DNA of 64,000 nt, taken from the NCBI RefSeq assembly GCF_003443895.1, contig NZ_QQOA01000012.1, positions 125,294 to 189,293 on the forward strand, written 5' to 3'. Under the pieces are notes generated by a model, which was not told the origin of the DNA, made no database searches, and saw only the letters and a list, made by a program, of their open reading frames with translations. The stretch is from Paraburkholderia phosphatilytica. Lineage in GTDB: Bacteria > Pseudomonadota > Gammaproteobacteria > Burkholderiales > Burkholderiaceae. This document shows positions 1 to 11,710 of the stretch, piece by piece. Within the stretch, counting starts at the first letter, position 1, and every line of letters starts with the position of its first letter. Both the position numbers and the translations under genes were made by a program.

Positions 1-20
1 GAGTTCGCCTTTCGAAATGC

Positions 21-97
21 TGGCGGAGTGGACGGGACTCGAACCCGCGACCCCCGGCGTGACAGGCCGGTATTCTAACCGACTGAACTACCACTCC
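21..97 (-). tRNA. tRNA-Asp (GTC)
   Basis: Read on the minus strand this is a 77-nt cloverleaf with an encoded CCA end. The acceptor starts GGAGTGG, the T-loop contains GGTTCGAGTCC, and the anticodon stem CCGGC/GCCGG encloses the loop CTGTCAC, which gives anticodon GTC (Asp). It lies 61 bp downstream of tRNA-Val on the same strand, so the two are probably co-transcribed. Confidence 0.97.
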
Positions 98-158
98 TTG
101 TTTGCAGCGAGCCCGCCATGCATGACCGCATGCCGCTCACCGCGGGCGAACCTGAAGC

Positions 159-234
159 TGGTGGGTGCTGAGAGGCTCGAACTCCCGACCTACGCCTTGT
201 AAGGGCGCCGCTCTACCAACTGAGCTAAGCACCC
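159..234 (-). tRNA. tRNA-Val (TAC)
   Basis: The minus strand gives a 76-nt tRNA including CCA. The acceptor stem is GGGTGCT/AGCACCC with discriminator A, the D-arm contains AGCTCAGTTGGTAGAGC, and the anticodon loop CTTACAA gives TAC (Val). It lies about 100 bp downstream of the hupB stop codon on the same strand. Confidence 0.97.
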
Positions 235-336
235 GCTTCGCGGTTCTTGTCACTAACGCTTTTACTAACTTTCACTGCCTGAGTCGAATCGCTTTCACGC
301 ATTTTTATGCATCAGGATTCTCAAGCAGCGAGCCCG

Positions 337-609
337 CTAGTTTAGCGCATCTTTCAGTGCTTTGCCAGGCCTGAATTTGGGCACCTTCGCTGCCTTGATC
401 TTGATCGCGGCGCCGGTGCGCGGGTTGCGTCCCGTGCGAGCGGTGCGCTTACCGACGGCGAACGTGCCGAAGCCGACGAGCGTCACCGAGCCGCCCTTCT
501 TCAACGTACCTTTGACACCGCCGATGACGGCATCGAGTGCGCGACCCGCCGCTGCTTTCGAGATATCGGCTTGTTGTGCGATGTGGTCGATCAATTCCGT
601 TTTATTCAT
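337..609 (-). CDS. hupB: DNA-binding protein HU
   Basis: A 90-residue HU/IHF-family nucleoid protein that binds and bends DNA without sequence specificity. The start [11 protein letters not shown], the GFGTF segment and the beta-arm motif RNPRTG with a following Lys-rich stretch are the usual HU hallmarks, and the length is standard for the family. The ATG is preceded by a purine-rich GGGGGCTGGA. It follows lon on the same strand, as is common for HU genes in proteobacteria, but a good sigma70-type promoter at 697-725 lies between lon's terminator and this gene, so it is probably transcribed on its own. Confidence 0.96.
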   Translation of the reverse strand: MNKTELIDHIAQQADISKAAAGRALDAVIGGVKGTLKKGGSVTLVGFGTFAVGKRTARTGRNPRTGAAIKIKAAKVPKFRPGKALKDALN

Positions 610-696
610 TCCAGCCCCCGAGAATGTTGTTGGGCAATCTTGAACGCGCTTGCGCGCAGCCAGGAAACGACACGGCGGCTAGCGCCGGGCCAGCTA

Positions 697-725
697 ATTA
701 GAATGGGCCGAAAGATCACTGTCAA
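697..725 (-). promoter_or_regulatory. hupB promoter, near-consensus sigma70
   Basis: On the minus strand a perfect -35 TTGACA (720-725) is separated by exactly 17 bp from TCTAAT (697-702), a one-mismatch -10 box. The inferred start near 690 gives a leader of about 80 nt before hupB. This is a sequence-pattern prediction only. Confidence 0.72.
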
Positions 726-938
726 GACGGGTTCAGCCTTATTCCACGCGGGTTTCCGGCCGATTTAATACCAAACTTTTCATGCTGGAAGGAAGCGCTT
801 CGCGCGATCTATGCTCGCCAGTCGACACGGAAACGATTGCGCGTTGCGTCCGCTTCGATTTTTATGGCGATCGCTTGCCGGCTGGTGCGCTGTGCGGCGT
901 ACGTGGCCAACCGTACGTAGCCCTGAAAATTCGGGCGC

Positions 939-967
939 AAAAAAACCCGCGGCGCAAGCCGCGGGTT
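939..967 (-). terminator. lon terminator
   Basis: Ten-base arms AACCCGCGGC (944-953) and GCCGCGGGTT (958-967) enclose a GCAA loop. On the minus strand the hairpin is followed by a run of T residues, which makes a classic intrinsic terminator about 50 bp after the lon stop codon. Confidence 0.9.
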
Positions 968-1017
968 GGTTCGGAGGCCGATGCAGCGCGCCGGTCGGCG
1001 CGCGCAGCAGATCCGCT

Positions 1018-3441
<2,424 letters not shown>

Positions 3442-3566
3442 TTCATTTCCCCATGAGTGGAATCAGTTTGTTCGGTAGTTAAGGCCGCGGGTACGGATTG
3501 CAAGCCTACGCGTGTGGGAAAAGTTCAGTGACACCAAAAACGATCCGTCGTAGCCACAATATAACG

Positions 3567-3603
3567 AAAAAGCCGTTCACGTCTCCATGAACGGCTTTTT
3601 TTG
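3567..3603 (-). terminator. clpX terminator
   Basis: Arms AGCCGTTCA (3571-3579) and TGAACGGCT (3588-3596) are flanked by an A-run on the left and a T-run on the right. On the minus strand this ends clpX transcription about 30 bp after its stop codon. The flanks would also allow termination on the plus strand. Confidence 0.88.
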
Positions 3604-3623
3604 CAAAAAGCTTTAGCCGATCA

Positions 3624-4895
3624 TCAGTTCGAACCGGCCACCTTCGGGGCGTCTTCGTAGATCAAGAGCGGCTTGCCGTCGCCATCGATCACGTTGTCGT
3701 CGATGATGACCTTGCTGACGCCTTTCATTGCCGGCAGTTCGTACATCACATCCAGCAACGCCTGTTCCAGAATGGAACGCAGCCCGCGCGCGCCGGTCTT
3801 GCGGCGGATCGCCTTGCGGGCCACCGCCTGCAGCGCCGCCGGGCGGATTTCCAGTTCCACGCGCTCCATCGCGAACAGCTTGTGGTACTGCTTCACGAGC
3901 GCGTTCTTCGGTTCGACGAGGATCTTCATCAGCGCCGCTTCGTCCAGCTTGCCGAGCGTCGCGACCACCGGCAAACGGCCGATCAGTTCGGGGATCAGAC
4001 CGAACTTGATCAGATCTTCCGGCTCGGTTTCGCGCAGCACTTCGCCGGAATCGCGGTCCTGCTTGCTCTTCACGCTCGCGCCGAAGCCGATACCAGTCTT
4101 TTCCGTACGGTCGACGATGACCTTTTCCAGGCCGTCGAACGCGCCGCCGCAGATGAACAGGATGTTGGTCGTATCGACCTGGATGAAATCCTGGTTCGGA
4201 TGCTTACGGCCACCTTGCGGCGGCACCGACGCCATCGTGCCTTCGACGAGCTTCAGCAGGGCCTGCTGCACGCCTTCGCCCGACACGTCGCGGGTGATCG
4301 ACGGGTTGTCCGACTTGCGGCTGATCTTGTCGATTTCGTCGATGTAGACGATGCCGCGCTGGGCCTTGTCGACCTCGTAGTTACAGTTCTGCAGCAGCTT
4401 CTGGATGATGTTCTCGACGTCCTCGCCGACATAGCCGGCTTCCGTCAGCGTGGTCGCATCGGCGATCACGAAGGGAACGTTCAGAAGGCGTGCCAGCGTC
4501 TGCGCGAGCAAGGTCTTGCCGGAACCCGTGGGTCCGATCAGCAGGATGTTGCTCTTGGAGAGCTCGACGTCGTCTTTCTTGTCGAGATGCTTGAGGCGCT
4601 TGTAGTGGTTGTACACCGCCACCGCGAGGATCTTTTTCGCGCGTTCCTGGCCGATCACGTACTGATCGAGGATTTCGCGGATCTCCTGCGGACTGGGCAG
4701 ATCGGACTTCGACAGCCCGGCCTCGGTACCGGCCCCTGCTGCTTCATCGCGGATGATTTCGTTGCACAGGTCGATGCATTCATCGCAGATGAATACCGAC
4801 GGGCCGGCAATCAGTTTCTTCACTTCATGCTGGCTCTTGCCGCAGAACGAGCAATACAACAGCTTCTCGCTGTTCGAACCTTTTTTGTCCGCCAT
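3624..4895 (-). CDS. clpX: ClpX, ATPase subunit of the Clp protease
   Basis: A 423-residue AAA+ unfoldase that recognises tagged substrates and feeds them to ClpP. The N-terminal zinc-binding domain has the four cysteines CSFCGK...CDECIDLC (residues about 15-43). Walker A is GPTGSGKT, the substrate-gripping pore loop is GYVGED, Walker B is VYIDEIDK, and the [18 protein letters not shown] segment is characteristic of ClpX. It lies about 190 bp downstream of clpP on the same strand, the usual clpP-clpX pairing, and has its own terminator at 3567-3603. Length and motifs are complete. Confidence 0.98.
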   Translation of the reverse strand: MADKKGSNSEKLLYCSFCGKSQHEVKKLIAGPSVFICDECIDLCNEIIRDEAAGAGTEAGLSKSDLPSPQEIREILDQYVIGQERAKKILAVAVYNHYKRLKHLDKKDDVELSKSNILLIGPTGSGKTLLAQTLARLLNVPFVIADATTLTEAGYVGEDVENIIQKLLQNCNYEVDKAQRGIVYIDEIDKISRKSDNPSITRDVSGEGVQQALLKLVEGTMASVPPQGGRKHPNQDFIQVDTTNILFICGGAFDGLEKVIVDRTEKTGIGFGASVKSKQDRDSGEVLRETEPEDLIKFGLIPELIGRLPVVATLGKLDEAALMKILVEPKNALVKQYHKLFAMERVELEIRPAALQAVARKAIRRKTGARGLRSILEQALLDVMYELPAMKGVSKVIIDDNVIDGDGKPLLIYEDAPKVAGSN

Positions 4896-5085
4896 AGATG
4901 TATGAGCCTCCGGACACTCGAATTACATGATACGCCGTTTGCCCCGGTGTCACAGATGGGTTGCCGGATCAAATAGTGGGACGGCGCTAGCCGCGGGCGC
5001 TCAGGATATCGTGCCGATTATTTCACAACGCTTCCCTTCAACGTACGCGCCCTTTTTGAGAGTGCGTACGCGGGCGGGTGCCAGA

Positions 5086-5739
5086 TCAGGGACGCTTGTG
5101 CAGTACCTGGTCGACGAGGCCATATGCCTGCGCATCGTCGCCGGACATGAAGTTGTCGCGATCCGTGTCGCGCGCGATGCGTTCGACCGGCTGCCCCGTG
5201 TGGTGCGCGAGCAGCTGGTTGAGACGTTCCTTCAGGTACAGGATTTCACGCGCCTGGATTTCGATGTCGGACGCCTGGCCACGCGCGCCGCCAAGCGGCT
5301 GGTGAATCATCACGCGCGAGTTCGGCAGCGCGACGCGTTTGCCCTTCGCCCCCGCTGCGAGCAGGAAAGCACCCATGCTCGCGGCCAGCCCCATGCACAG
5401 TGTCGACACATCGGGCTTGATGAACTGCATCGTATCGTAGATCGCCATACCGGCCGATACGGATCCACCCGGACTGTTGATGTACAGGCTGATGTCCTTG
5501 TCGGGGTTTTCGCTCTCGAGGAACAGCAGCTGCGCGACGACAAGGTTCGCCGTCTGGTCGTTGACTTCGCCGACGAGAAACACCACGCGCTCTTTCAGGA
5601 GGCGCGAGTAGATGTCGTACGAGCGCTCGCCGCGGCCGCTCGTTTCGACGACGATCGGCACGAGTCCGAGCGCCTGCGCCTCGAGATCCCGGGACATCTG
5701 GGAAGACAACGTGTCCATTGATTGAGCGCGAAAGGTCAT
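5086..5739 (-). CDS. clpP: ClpP, proteolytic subunit of the Clp protease
   Basis: A 217-residue serine peptidase that forms the tetradecameric chamber used with ClpX or ClpA. The catalytic Ser lies in GLAASMGAF, His in [10 protein letters not shown] and Asp in ARDTDRDNF. The open frame continues upstream to 5796, but I start at [10 protein letters not shown] (5739). That start has AAGGAC about 8 nt upstream and matches the N-terminus usual for Burkholderia ClpP; the extra 19 residues look non-coding. It is followed by clpX. Upstream, the tig terminator (5841-5881) suggests clpP has its own promoter in the 150-bp gap. Confidence 0.97.
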   Translation of the reverse strand: MTFRAQSMDTLSSQMSRDLEAQALGLVPIVVETSGRGERSYDIYSRLLKERVVFLVGEVNDQTANLVVAQLLFLESENPDKDISLYINSPGGSVSAGMAIYDTMQFIKPDVSTLCMGLAASMGAFLLAAGAKGKRVALPNSRVMIHQPLGGARGQASDIEIQAREILYLKERLNQLLAHHTGQPVERIARDTDRDNFMSGDDAQAYGLVDQVLHKRP

Positions 5740-5831
5740 GCAATCGGTCCTTGTCAGGATGGGTTCTTGAACGGTCGAACTGGACGCCGCCGTCATTCTT
5801 TTCGCAAACGGACGCGATACTTTCGCATGTC

Positions 5832-5881
5832 CAAAAGAAAAACGGCGCGCAGGCCGTCGCTCCGACAGCCGGCACGCCGTT
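5832..5881 (-). terminator. tig terminator
   Basis: An imperfect long hairpin runs from outer arms AACGGCG (5841-5847) to CGCCGTT (5875-5881), with further GC pairing inside. On the minus strand it is followed by TTTTTCTTTT. It lies just after the tig stop codon and separates tig from clpP. Confidence 0.8.
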
Positions 5882-5891
5882 GCAGCGCCGC

Positions 5892-7238
5892 TTACGCCTG
5901 CGCCGTTGCGCTTGCCAGTTCCTCGAAGCTCACCTGCTTGTCCGTCACCTTTGCCTTGCCGAGCACGAAGTCGACGACGTTCGCTTCGACCACGTACGCT
6001 TCCATTTCAGCAAGGCGTTGCTGGTTCGAATAATACCAGCGGACGACTTCCTTCGGGTCTTCGTAGCTCTTGGCGAATTCGTCGACTTCGGCGCGGATCT
6101 GCTCCGGCTTCGCCTGAAGATTGTTCTCCTTCACCAGTTCTGCAAGTACCAGCCCGAGCTTCACGCGACGCTCGGCCTGTTCCTTGAACATCTCGGCCGG
6201 GATCGGTGCGCTCGCCGCGTTCGGCACGCCGCGCTGCGTCAGGTCCTGGCGGGCCATCTCGACGAGACGTTCCTGGTCCTGCTCGATCAGCGCGTTCGGC
6301 ACGTCGAGTTCGGCGATCTTCAGCAGCGCGTCCATCACCTGGTTCTTCACGATGGACTGCGTGCGGCGCTTCGCTTCGCGCTCGAGGTTGTCCTTGATTT
6401 CGGCGCGCATCTTCGTCAGGTCGCCGTCAGCGATGCCGAGCGACTTCGCGAATTCGCCGTCGATTTCCGGCTGGTGCGGCCACTCGATCTTCTTCATCGT
6501 CACGGTGAACTGCGCCGTCTTGCCGGCGACGTCCTTGCCGTGGTAGTCCTCCGGGAACTTCAGGTCGAATTCGCGCGATTCACCGAGCTTGAGGCCCGTT
6601 GCCGCCTGTTCGAATTCCGGCAGCATGCGGCCTTCGCCGAGCACGAACGCGAAGTCTTCCGCGCTGCCGCCCTGGAACGCTTCGCCGTCGATCTTGCCGA
6701 CGAAATCCAGCGTGACGCGGTCGCCTTCCTTCGCGGCCGTGTCCGCGCCGCCGTCGCCGTGCTCGCCGGCTTCGCCGCGCGCGTGGTAGTGCACGCGCTG
6801 CTTGCGGAGGATATCCAGCGTGCGGTCGATTTCCGCTTCGCTGATGGTGGTCGTGGTGCGCTCGATCTCAGCCGTGGCGACGTCGCCCAGCTTCACTTCC
6901 GGGTAGACCTCGAAGGTCGCGTCGAACGAGTAGTCGCCTTCCGCGACTTCCGACTTCGGCGCGAAGCTCGGCTGGCCCGCGACGCGCAGGTTCTCGGCGC
7001 GGCTGATGTCGAAGAATTCCTTGCCGACCTTGTCGCTCAGCACTTCGGCTTCGACCTGGCCCGCGTACTGTTGCGTGACCATCTTGAGCGGCACCTTGCC
7101 CGGGCGGAAACCCGGCATGCGCACGTTCTTCGCGATCTGGCGGATACGCGTGTCCACTTCCTTCTGCACGGCATCCTTCGGCAGGGAAATCGTCACGCGG
7201 CGTTCGAGCTTGCCGAGGTTCTCAACTACGTTTGCCAT
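5892..7238 (-). CDS. tig: Trigger factor, ribosome-associated chaperone
   Basis: A 448-residue chaperone and peptidyl-prolyl isomerase that meets nascent chains at the ribosome exit tunnel. The N-terminal ribosome-docking motif GFRPGKVP is present near residue 46. The FKBP-type domain (about 165-250) begins [11 protein letters not shown], and the C-terminal helical chaperone domain follows. The frame is open to 7358, but [14 protein letters not shown] (7238) matches the family N-terminus and has AGGA upstream, so I start there. A short acidic, Gly-rich insertion (residues about 150-165) precedes the isomerase domain. It heads the classic tig-clpP-clpX-lon neighbourhood. Confidence 0.97.
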   Translation of the reverse strand: MANVVENLGKLERRVTISLPKDAVQKEVDTRIRQIAKNVRMPGFRPGKVPLKMVTQQYAGQVEAEVLSDKVGKEFFDISRAENLRVAGQPSFAPKSEVAEGDYSFDATFEVYPEVKLGDVATAEIERTTTTISEAEIDRTLDILRKQRVHYHARGEAGEHGDGGADTAAKEGDRVTLDFVGKIDGEAFQGGSAEDFAFVLGEGRMLPEFEQAATGLKLGESREFDLKFPEDYHGKDVAGKTAQFTVTMKKIEWPHQPEIDGEFAKSLGIADGDLTKMRAEIKDNLEREAKRRTQSIVKNQVMDALLKIAELDVPNALIEQDQERLVEMARQDLTQRGVPNAASAPIPAEMFKEQAERRVKLGLVLAELVKENNLQAKPEQIRAEVDEFAKSYEDPKEVVRWYYSNQQRLAEMEAYVVEANVVDFVLGKAKVTDKQVSFEELASATAQA

Positions 7239-7663
7239 GGCTTCAATCGTCCTAATATTTTCGAGCGAATCAGTTGCTGGATCAGGTTTCTTGCCTTGCC
7301 GCGGTTCGATTCCGGCGCCCGGCGTGGCTTTCGCCGTCAACACTCGGACCGCCCGCACACGGTTTGGGTCAAAAGAGCCGAGTATTTTAGCAAACTATTG
7401 GTCCGGTCAACGCCGATTCCAGTCAAACAGCGGTCGAACTGCACCGGATACGGGTTTTTCCGGGGATTTCCGGCCGTTTTTTGACGGGAAACGGCTGCGC
7501 CCGAACCATCCCGGTCATGCCGCCGAACGTATCCTGCGGCCCGCGATGTACTGCTAAGCTGAGCGCCCACACTACGCTCCCGCGTCGCCCCGGGAAGACG
7601 CAGACGCGTGGAGTTCGCGGCGTCGTATCCACCGATATCCATCAATCCTCTGAAGGAGACACC
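7239..7663. other. Divergent intergenic region tig/glxK
   Basis: This 425-bp spacer carries the start regions of tig (minus) and the glycerate kinase gene (plus). Apart from the candidate tig promoter I see no gene or structured RNA in it. Confidence 0.6.
7384..7410 (-). promoter_or_regulatory. Candidate tig promoter
   Basis: Minus-strand TTGACC (7405-7410) is followed by TAAAAT (7384-7389). The strict spacer is 15 bp, shorter than ideal; AAATAC two bases further gives 17 bp. The leader to tig would be about 140 nt. This is the best match in the gap but is only a pattern prediction. Confidence 0.4.
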
Positions 7664-8809
7664 ATGACGAATCCGTCGTCCGCACCCGTCGTCGTGATCG
7701 CACCCGATTCCTTCAAGGGCTCGCTCGAAGCGGATCAGGTGGCCGAAGCCATCGCGCGCGGCGTGCGGCGCGCGCGTCCGGAGGCCGAAGTGCGGCTGTG
7801 TCCAATGGCCGATGGCGGCGAAGGCACGCTCGACGCGATGCTCTCGCGCGGCGGCGAACAGCGCGAGCTGATCGTGCGAGGCGCGGCCGGCCGCGTGCGC
7901 AACGCGCGCGCCGGCATCCTGCCCGACGGCAGCGCAATCGTCGAAACCGCGGAGATCGCGGGCATCACGGACCCAGTCGGCATGGCCGTGCCGGTCGACA
8001 CACGCGACACGCTCGGCATGGGCGAAGCGATCCGCATGCTGCTCGACGCCGGCGTGCGCCGCTTCTATGTCGCGCTCGGCGGCAGCAGCACCAACGATGG
8101 CGGCGCGGGGCTCCTCGCCGGACTCGGTCTGCAGCTCTTCGACGCGGCCGGCGACGCGCTCGAACCGACGCCGGCCGCGCTCGGCCGGGTTGCGCGCGTC
8201 GACGTTTCGCAGCTCGATGCGCGGCTCGCCGAAGCGTCGTTCACCGCCATGTCGGACGTCGACAATCCGCTCACCGGCGAGCACGGCGCGACCGCCGTCT
8301 TTGGTCCGCAGAAAGGCGTGCGTGCGGACCAGGTCGATACGATCGATGCCGCGCTCGCGCATTTCGCCGACGTGCTCGAAGCCGCGCTCGGCCGTCGCGC
8401 GCGCGACCTGCCGGGCGCCGGCGCGGCGGGTGGACTCGGCTTCGCGCTGCACATGCTCGGCGCGGCGTTCGAACCGGGCGCGGAGGTGGTCGCGCGGCAG
8501 ATCGGACTCGACGCCGCGCTCGCGGGCGCCGACTGGCTGATCACCGGCGAAGGCCGCTCCGACGTGCAGACGCTGCACGGCAAGGCGCCGTTCGTCGCGT
8601 GCCGGCATGCGGCCGCGGCCGGGGTGCCTGCCACGCTCCTGTCCGGCGCAGTCGACCCGGCCGCGCTGCCAAGATTGTCCGAATATTTCAGCGGCTGCTT
8701 CTCGCCGGCACCCGGGCCAATCACGCTGGAAGTCGCCATCCGCGACGCCGCGCGTCTGCTCGAGAACGAAGCCGAGCAGTTGACCTGCGTGCGCTACGGA
8801 CATCGCTGA
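7664..8809 (+). CDS. glxK: Glycerate kinase (type I, GlxK/GarK)
   Basis: A 381-residue kinase that phosphorylates glycerate in the glyoxylate/glycerate branch. The start VVIAPDSFKGSL, the PMADGGEGTLDA motif and the Gly-rich GGSSTNDGGAG segment (around residue 135) are characteristic of the family, and the length is normal. The ATG at 7664 has GAAGGAG 6 nt upstream, so I reject the frame extension back to 7481. It stands alone. A tartronate-semialdehyde-reductase-like gene lies about 48 kb away at 56608, so no pathway operon is visible. Whether the product is 2-phosphoglycerate or 3-phosphoglycerate cannot be read from sequence. Confidence 0.93.
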   Translation: MTNPSSAPVVVIAPDSFKGSLEADQVAEAIARGVRRARPEAEVRLCPMADGGEGTLDAMLSRGGEQRELIVRGAAGRVRNARAGILPDGSAIVETAEIAGITDPVGMAVPVDTRDTLGMGEAIRMLLDAGVRRFYVALGGSSTNDGGAGLLAGLGLQLFDAAGDALEPTPAALGRVARVDVSQLDARLAEASFTAMSDVDNPLTGEHGATAVFGPQKGVRADQVDTIDAALAHFADVLEAALGRRARDLPGAGAAGGLGFALHMLGAAFEPGAEVVARQIGLDAALAGADWLITGEGRSDVQTLHGKAPFVACRHAAAAGVPATLLSGAVDPAALPRLSEYFSGCFSPAPGPITLEVAIRDAARLLENEAEQLTCVRYGHR

Positions 8810-9244
8810 CGCCGGCACATATTTCGCTCACCGCACCAAATTGCATCGCGCCGGCGCACCGGTTGATTCCGGCAACGCGGCGCCTGCGTCAAGAGTCCAA
8901 AGCGGTGCCCACAGCGGCCAACGCAGCGAAGTGCGCAACGCATTCACGCGACGGCTCGAGCGGGAGCGCTTCCACTCCATCATCCAGCACCGCCTTCGCG
9001 CCACAACCACCTCGTGTGTGATTCTCAATCGCAGCACACGGTGCACGCGCGATACCTCAGAAATTGCAATTCTTTAGATGCTTATTGCAACGGCTGCACA
9101 ACGATGCCGATGCAACGTTTCCCGCAAAGCGCCGTCCCGTCTGGCTGAGCGAGGACTTCGGGTTGATCTGGCGTTGACCGGCCCAGCAGTTGCGGCAACA
9201 ATCAAAATGCCGCAACCGCCCTTCACTCCCAAGCGGGGTCGATC
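8810..9244. other. Intergenic region upstream of the MarR gene
   Basis: This is 435 bp without a credible gene. Base composition turns AT-richer around 9060-9095. The only structured element I see is the inverted repeat at 9190-9215. Confidence 0.55.
9190..9215. promoter_or_regulatory. Inverted repeat, candidate MarR operator
   Basis: Perfect 8-bp arms TTGCGGCA (9190-9197) and TGCCGCAA (9208-9215) are separated by 10 bp, with half-site centres 18 bp apart. The repeat ends 29 bp before the MarR-family start codon. MarR proteins commonly bind such palindromes in their own promoters, so autoregulation is a reasonable inference. Confidence 0.5.
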
Positions 9245-9697
9245 ATGAAAGGTGCTGCCAAAGCTGGGCTCGATCAGTTTCTGACGTATCGACTGCACGT
9301 CCTGAACAAACACGCGGACCGCATCATGGGCGAGCGATATCGGGAGAAGCTCGGCATCACGCTCCCCGAAGCGCGGGTCATTGCGGCGGTCGGCACGTTC
9401 GGGCCGTTTTCGATCATGGACCTGGCTCGCCATGCGAATCTCGACAAGAGCCAGGCAAGCCGCGCCGCCGAAGCGCTGATCCAGCGCGGCATCGTGCAAC
9501 GTCGCACGAGCGACGACGACGGCCGCATCGTGCTCGTCTCGCTCACAACGACAGGACGGGCCCTGCATCGCAAGGTCATGCCGGTCGCGCGACGCTGGAA
9601 TACCGATCTGTTCAACTGCCTCAACGACGCGGAAAAGACAGCGTTCGGCAATGCGCTCGAACGCGTGATCGATCATATGTTTGCGCGCGACGAATGA
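9245..9697 (+). CDS. MarR-family transcriptional regulator
   Basis: A 150-residue winged-helix regulator. The recognition region around residues 60-85 reads MDLARHANLDKSQASRAAEAL, followed by the wing with RRTSDDDGR, the typical MarR D-x-R-x5-9-hydrophobic signature. MarR proteins act as dimers and are often released from DNA by small phenolic ligands. The start ATG has GGGG upstream. The perfect inverted repeat at 9190-9215 is a likely binding site. It converges with a reductase gene and has no adjacent same-strand target, so the regulon is unknown. Confidence 0.93.
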   Translation: MKGAAKAGLDQFLTYRLHVLNKHADRIMGERYREKLGITLPEARVIAAVGTFGPFSIMDLARHANLDKSQASRAAEALIQRGIVQRRTSDDDGRIVLVSLTTTGRALHRKVMPVARRWNTDLFNCLNDAEKTAFGNALERVIDHMFARDE

Positions 9698-9772
9698 GTT
9701 GCAGTTCGACGGCAGCTTCGTCGAGTTGCGCGCGATCGTTGCGATCGATCTGAATTGCTGCGCGCGCGGGCG

Positions 9773-10792
9773 TCAGGCGAGCCCGCTGTTCGCCGCGCGC
9801 TGCCGCAGCAAACCGAGCACGGCGTCGCAGAATGGCGTCGGCACGCCGAGCTTGCCGCCGAGTTCGGGGAATACCCCGAGAATCGGCCCGATCTCGAGCG
9901 CGCGGCCCGCTTCGAAATCCTGCAGCATCGACGTGCGAAAGCCGCCGAGCTGACGCGTCACCGCAACGCGATCGGGCGCGCTCATGCCGGTCGCGAGGCC
10001 GAGCTTTCCGCCGATCGCGTCGGCCTCTTCCATCATCCGCAGCACGAGCGCGTGCGTGAACGGATCGTCGAGCAGCACGTCCGCGGTCGAGCCGGTCAGC
10101 GCCGATAGCGGATTCATGTTCATGTTGCCCCACAGCTTCACCCAGATCTCGGTGCGAATGTCGGCCGCGCTGTTGCCCTTGCTGTCACCGGCAATGTCGA
10201 CGTCGAAGCCGCCGTCGCGCAGCGCCGTCGCGAAGCGTTGCGCGGCCGGATCGAGCGCCGCGTGGCTCGCGCCGATGATCATCCGGTTGCCGCGCCCACG
10301 GCGGATCACGCCCGGCGCATCCGTCGACGACGACAGATGCACGACGCAACCAATCGCCTGCGCGGGCGGCAGCGCCGCGCACACCGCACCGCCCGGGTCC
10401 ACCGCTTCGATCGACTGGCCCGACAGCGGGCCGGCGAGTCCATGCAGGAACCACCACGGCAGGCCGTTCATCGCCGCGACGATGACCGTGTGCGGCCCGA
10501 CGAGCGGCGCGAGGCTCGCGGCGATCGAAGGCAGCACCTGCGCCTTCAGCGCGACCACGACGAAGTCCTGCACGCCGAGTTCGGTTGCGGCATCGCTCGC
10601 GCGGACCGTCGACACGCCCGCTTCGTTGCCGTCGCCACCGATCACGCGGATGCCGTCCGCACGGATCGCGTCGAGCGTCTTGCCGCGCGCGAGCACGCTG
10701 ACCGCGTGCCCGGCGCGCGCGGCCGCGGCGGCAATCAGACCGCCGATCGCGCCTGCGCCGACGACCGCTGTTTTGACTGGGGTTGCGCTCAT
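9773..10792 (-). CDS. 2-dehydropantoate 2-reductase family protein
   Basis: A 339-residue NADPH-dependent reductase of the ketopantoate reductase/PanE family. The N-terminal Rossmann motif AVVGAGAIGG is present at about residues 10-19, and the C-terminal helical domain includes KLWGNMNMNPLSALTG, where the family's catalytic Lys sits. The start has GGAGCGAG upstream. Several PanE-like paralogues usually occur in Burkholderia, and this gene is not next to panB or panC, so a role in pantothenate synthesis is uncertain; it may reduce another 2-oxo acid. It lies 96 bp downstream of the squalene/phytoene-synthase-like gene on the same strand and may share its transcript. Confidence 0.88.
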   Translation of the reverse strand: MSATPVKTAVVGAGAIGGLIAAAAARAGHAVSVLARGKTLDAIRADGIRVIGGDGNEAGVSTVRASDAATELGVQDFVVVALKAQVLPSIAASLAPLVGPHTVIVAAMNGLPWWFLHGLAGPLSGQSIEAVDPGGAVCAALPPAQAIGCVVHLSSSTDAPGVIRRGRGNRMIIGASHAALDPAAQRFATALRDGGFDVDIAGDSKGNSAADIRTEIWVKLWGNMNMNPLSALTGSTADVLLDDPFTHALVLRMMEEADAIGGKLGLATGMSAPDRVAVTRQLGGFRTSMLQDFEAGRALEIGPILGVFPELGGKLGVPTPFCDAVLGLLRQRAANSGLA

Positions 10793-10888
10793 GCTGGACT
10801 CGCTCCGCGTAAGTTCGACGAGCCGTGAGCTTCGCGCATCATGCGCGCTGTGGCAATGCCCGCCACGCGCGCCGATGCCGCTGTGCCG

Positions 10889-11710
10889 CTACTTCGCGCG
10901 CCACGCGATCCACAGCTTGCGGATCGGCGTTAATGCGATGCGCTGATGCAGCACCTGAAAGCCGTCGCGCTCGATCTCATCGAGGAGCGCGCACGCCAGC
11001 GCGACGAGGGCGACGAGCGTGCGCTGTCTTTTGCGTTCGCCGGCCGGCATCGCGGCGATGGCGGCCTCGAGCGCGTCGCGCGCGCGGCCGGTCTCGAAGC
11101 GCATCAGTTCGGTGTAGGTGTCGCCGTAGCGACGGTTGATGATGTCCGCAGCGGTCACGTTGTAGCGCTGCATCTCGTCGATCGGGATGTAGATACGGCC
11201 GTGCCGCGCGTCGTCGCCGAGATCGGCGACGAACTGCGCGAGCATCAGCGCTTCGCCGAGCGGCGTGGCCCACGCCGCCGCCCCGTCGCTGCCGGCCACC
11301 GCATCGGCCACCAGCGCAGCAAACGTGCCGCCGACGCTCTGTATATAGCGGCGCAGGTTCGGGTAATCGAGGTAGCGAGCCTGGTCGAGATCCATCTCGT
11401 AGCCGGCGACGAGCGTCTGCAGCGTGGCATCGCTCGCTTCAGCATTGCGCAGATGCGCATGCAACGCCTTCGCGACCGGATGCGACGGCTGCCCTGCCGC
11501 GAGCGCGGCCAGTTCCTTTTGCCACCACGCGAGCTTGGTCCGGCCGATGGTCGGATCGCTGAGTTCCTTGACCGTTTCCTCGAGCTCCCTACGCAGCGCG
11601 AACAGCGCGGTCAGCGCCGGCTGATGCGCGGCACGCGCCTGACGCAGCGCGTAGTAGATGCTCGAGCCTGGCGGCGCCGCTTTCTGCTGACAGTATTCGT
11701 CGAAATTCAC
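10889..11710 (-). CDS. Squalene/phytoene synthase-fold protein (HpnD-like), first Asp-rich motif lost
   Basis: A 273-residue protein of the trans-isoprenyl diphosphate synthase fold, closest in feel to HpnD presqualene diphosphate synthases (start CQQKAAPPGSS, later LSDPTIGRTKLAWW). The second metal-binding motif DLGDDARHGR (residues 163-172) is intact. The first Asp-rich motif, expected as DDVVD, reads EETVKE at 44-49, so the Asp pair is replaced. No other hopanoid gene is nearby. I chose the GTG at 11710 because it gives the family N-terminus VNFDEYCQQK; no strong ribosome site is visible, and the frame stays open to 12013. It could be a divergent enzyme or a non-catalytic relative. Confidence 0.8.
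   Translation of the reverse strand: MNFDEYCQQKAAPPGSSIYYALRQARAAHQPALTALFALRRELEETVKELSDPTIGRTKLAWWQKELAALAAGQPSHPVAKALHAHLRNAEASDATLQTLVAGYEMDLDQARYLDYPNLRRYIQSVGGTFAALVADAVAGSDGAAAWATPLGEALMLAQFVADLGDDARHGRIYIPIDEMQRYNVTAADIINRRYGDTYTELMRFETGRARDALEAAIAAMPAGERKRQRTLVALVALACALLDEIERDGFQVLHQRIALTPIRKLWIAWRAK

Larger units (their letters stand above)
610..1017. other. Intergenic region hupB-lon
   Basis: This 408-bp gap holds the hupB promoter and leader and the lon terminator. I see no further gene; open frames here are continuations of lon shadow frames. Confidence 0.7.

Noticed and set aside
3442..3566. A sigma32 heat-shock promoter for lon
   Set aside because: Such a promoter is expected for lon in many bacteria, but I could not find CTTGAA and CCCCAT-like boxes at proper spacing, so none is annotated.
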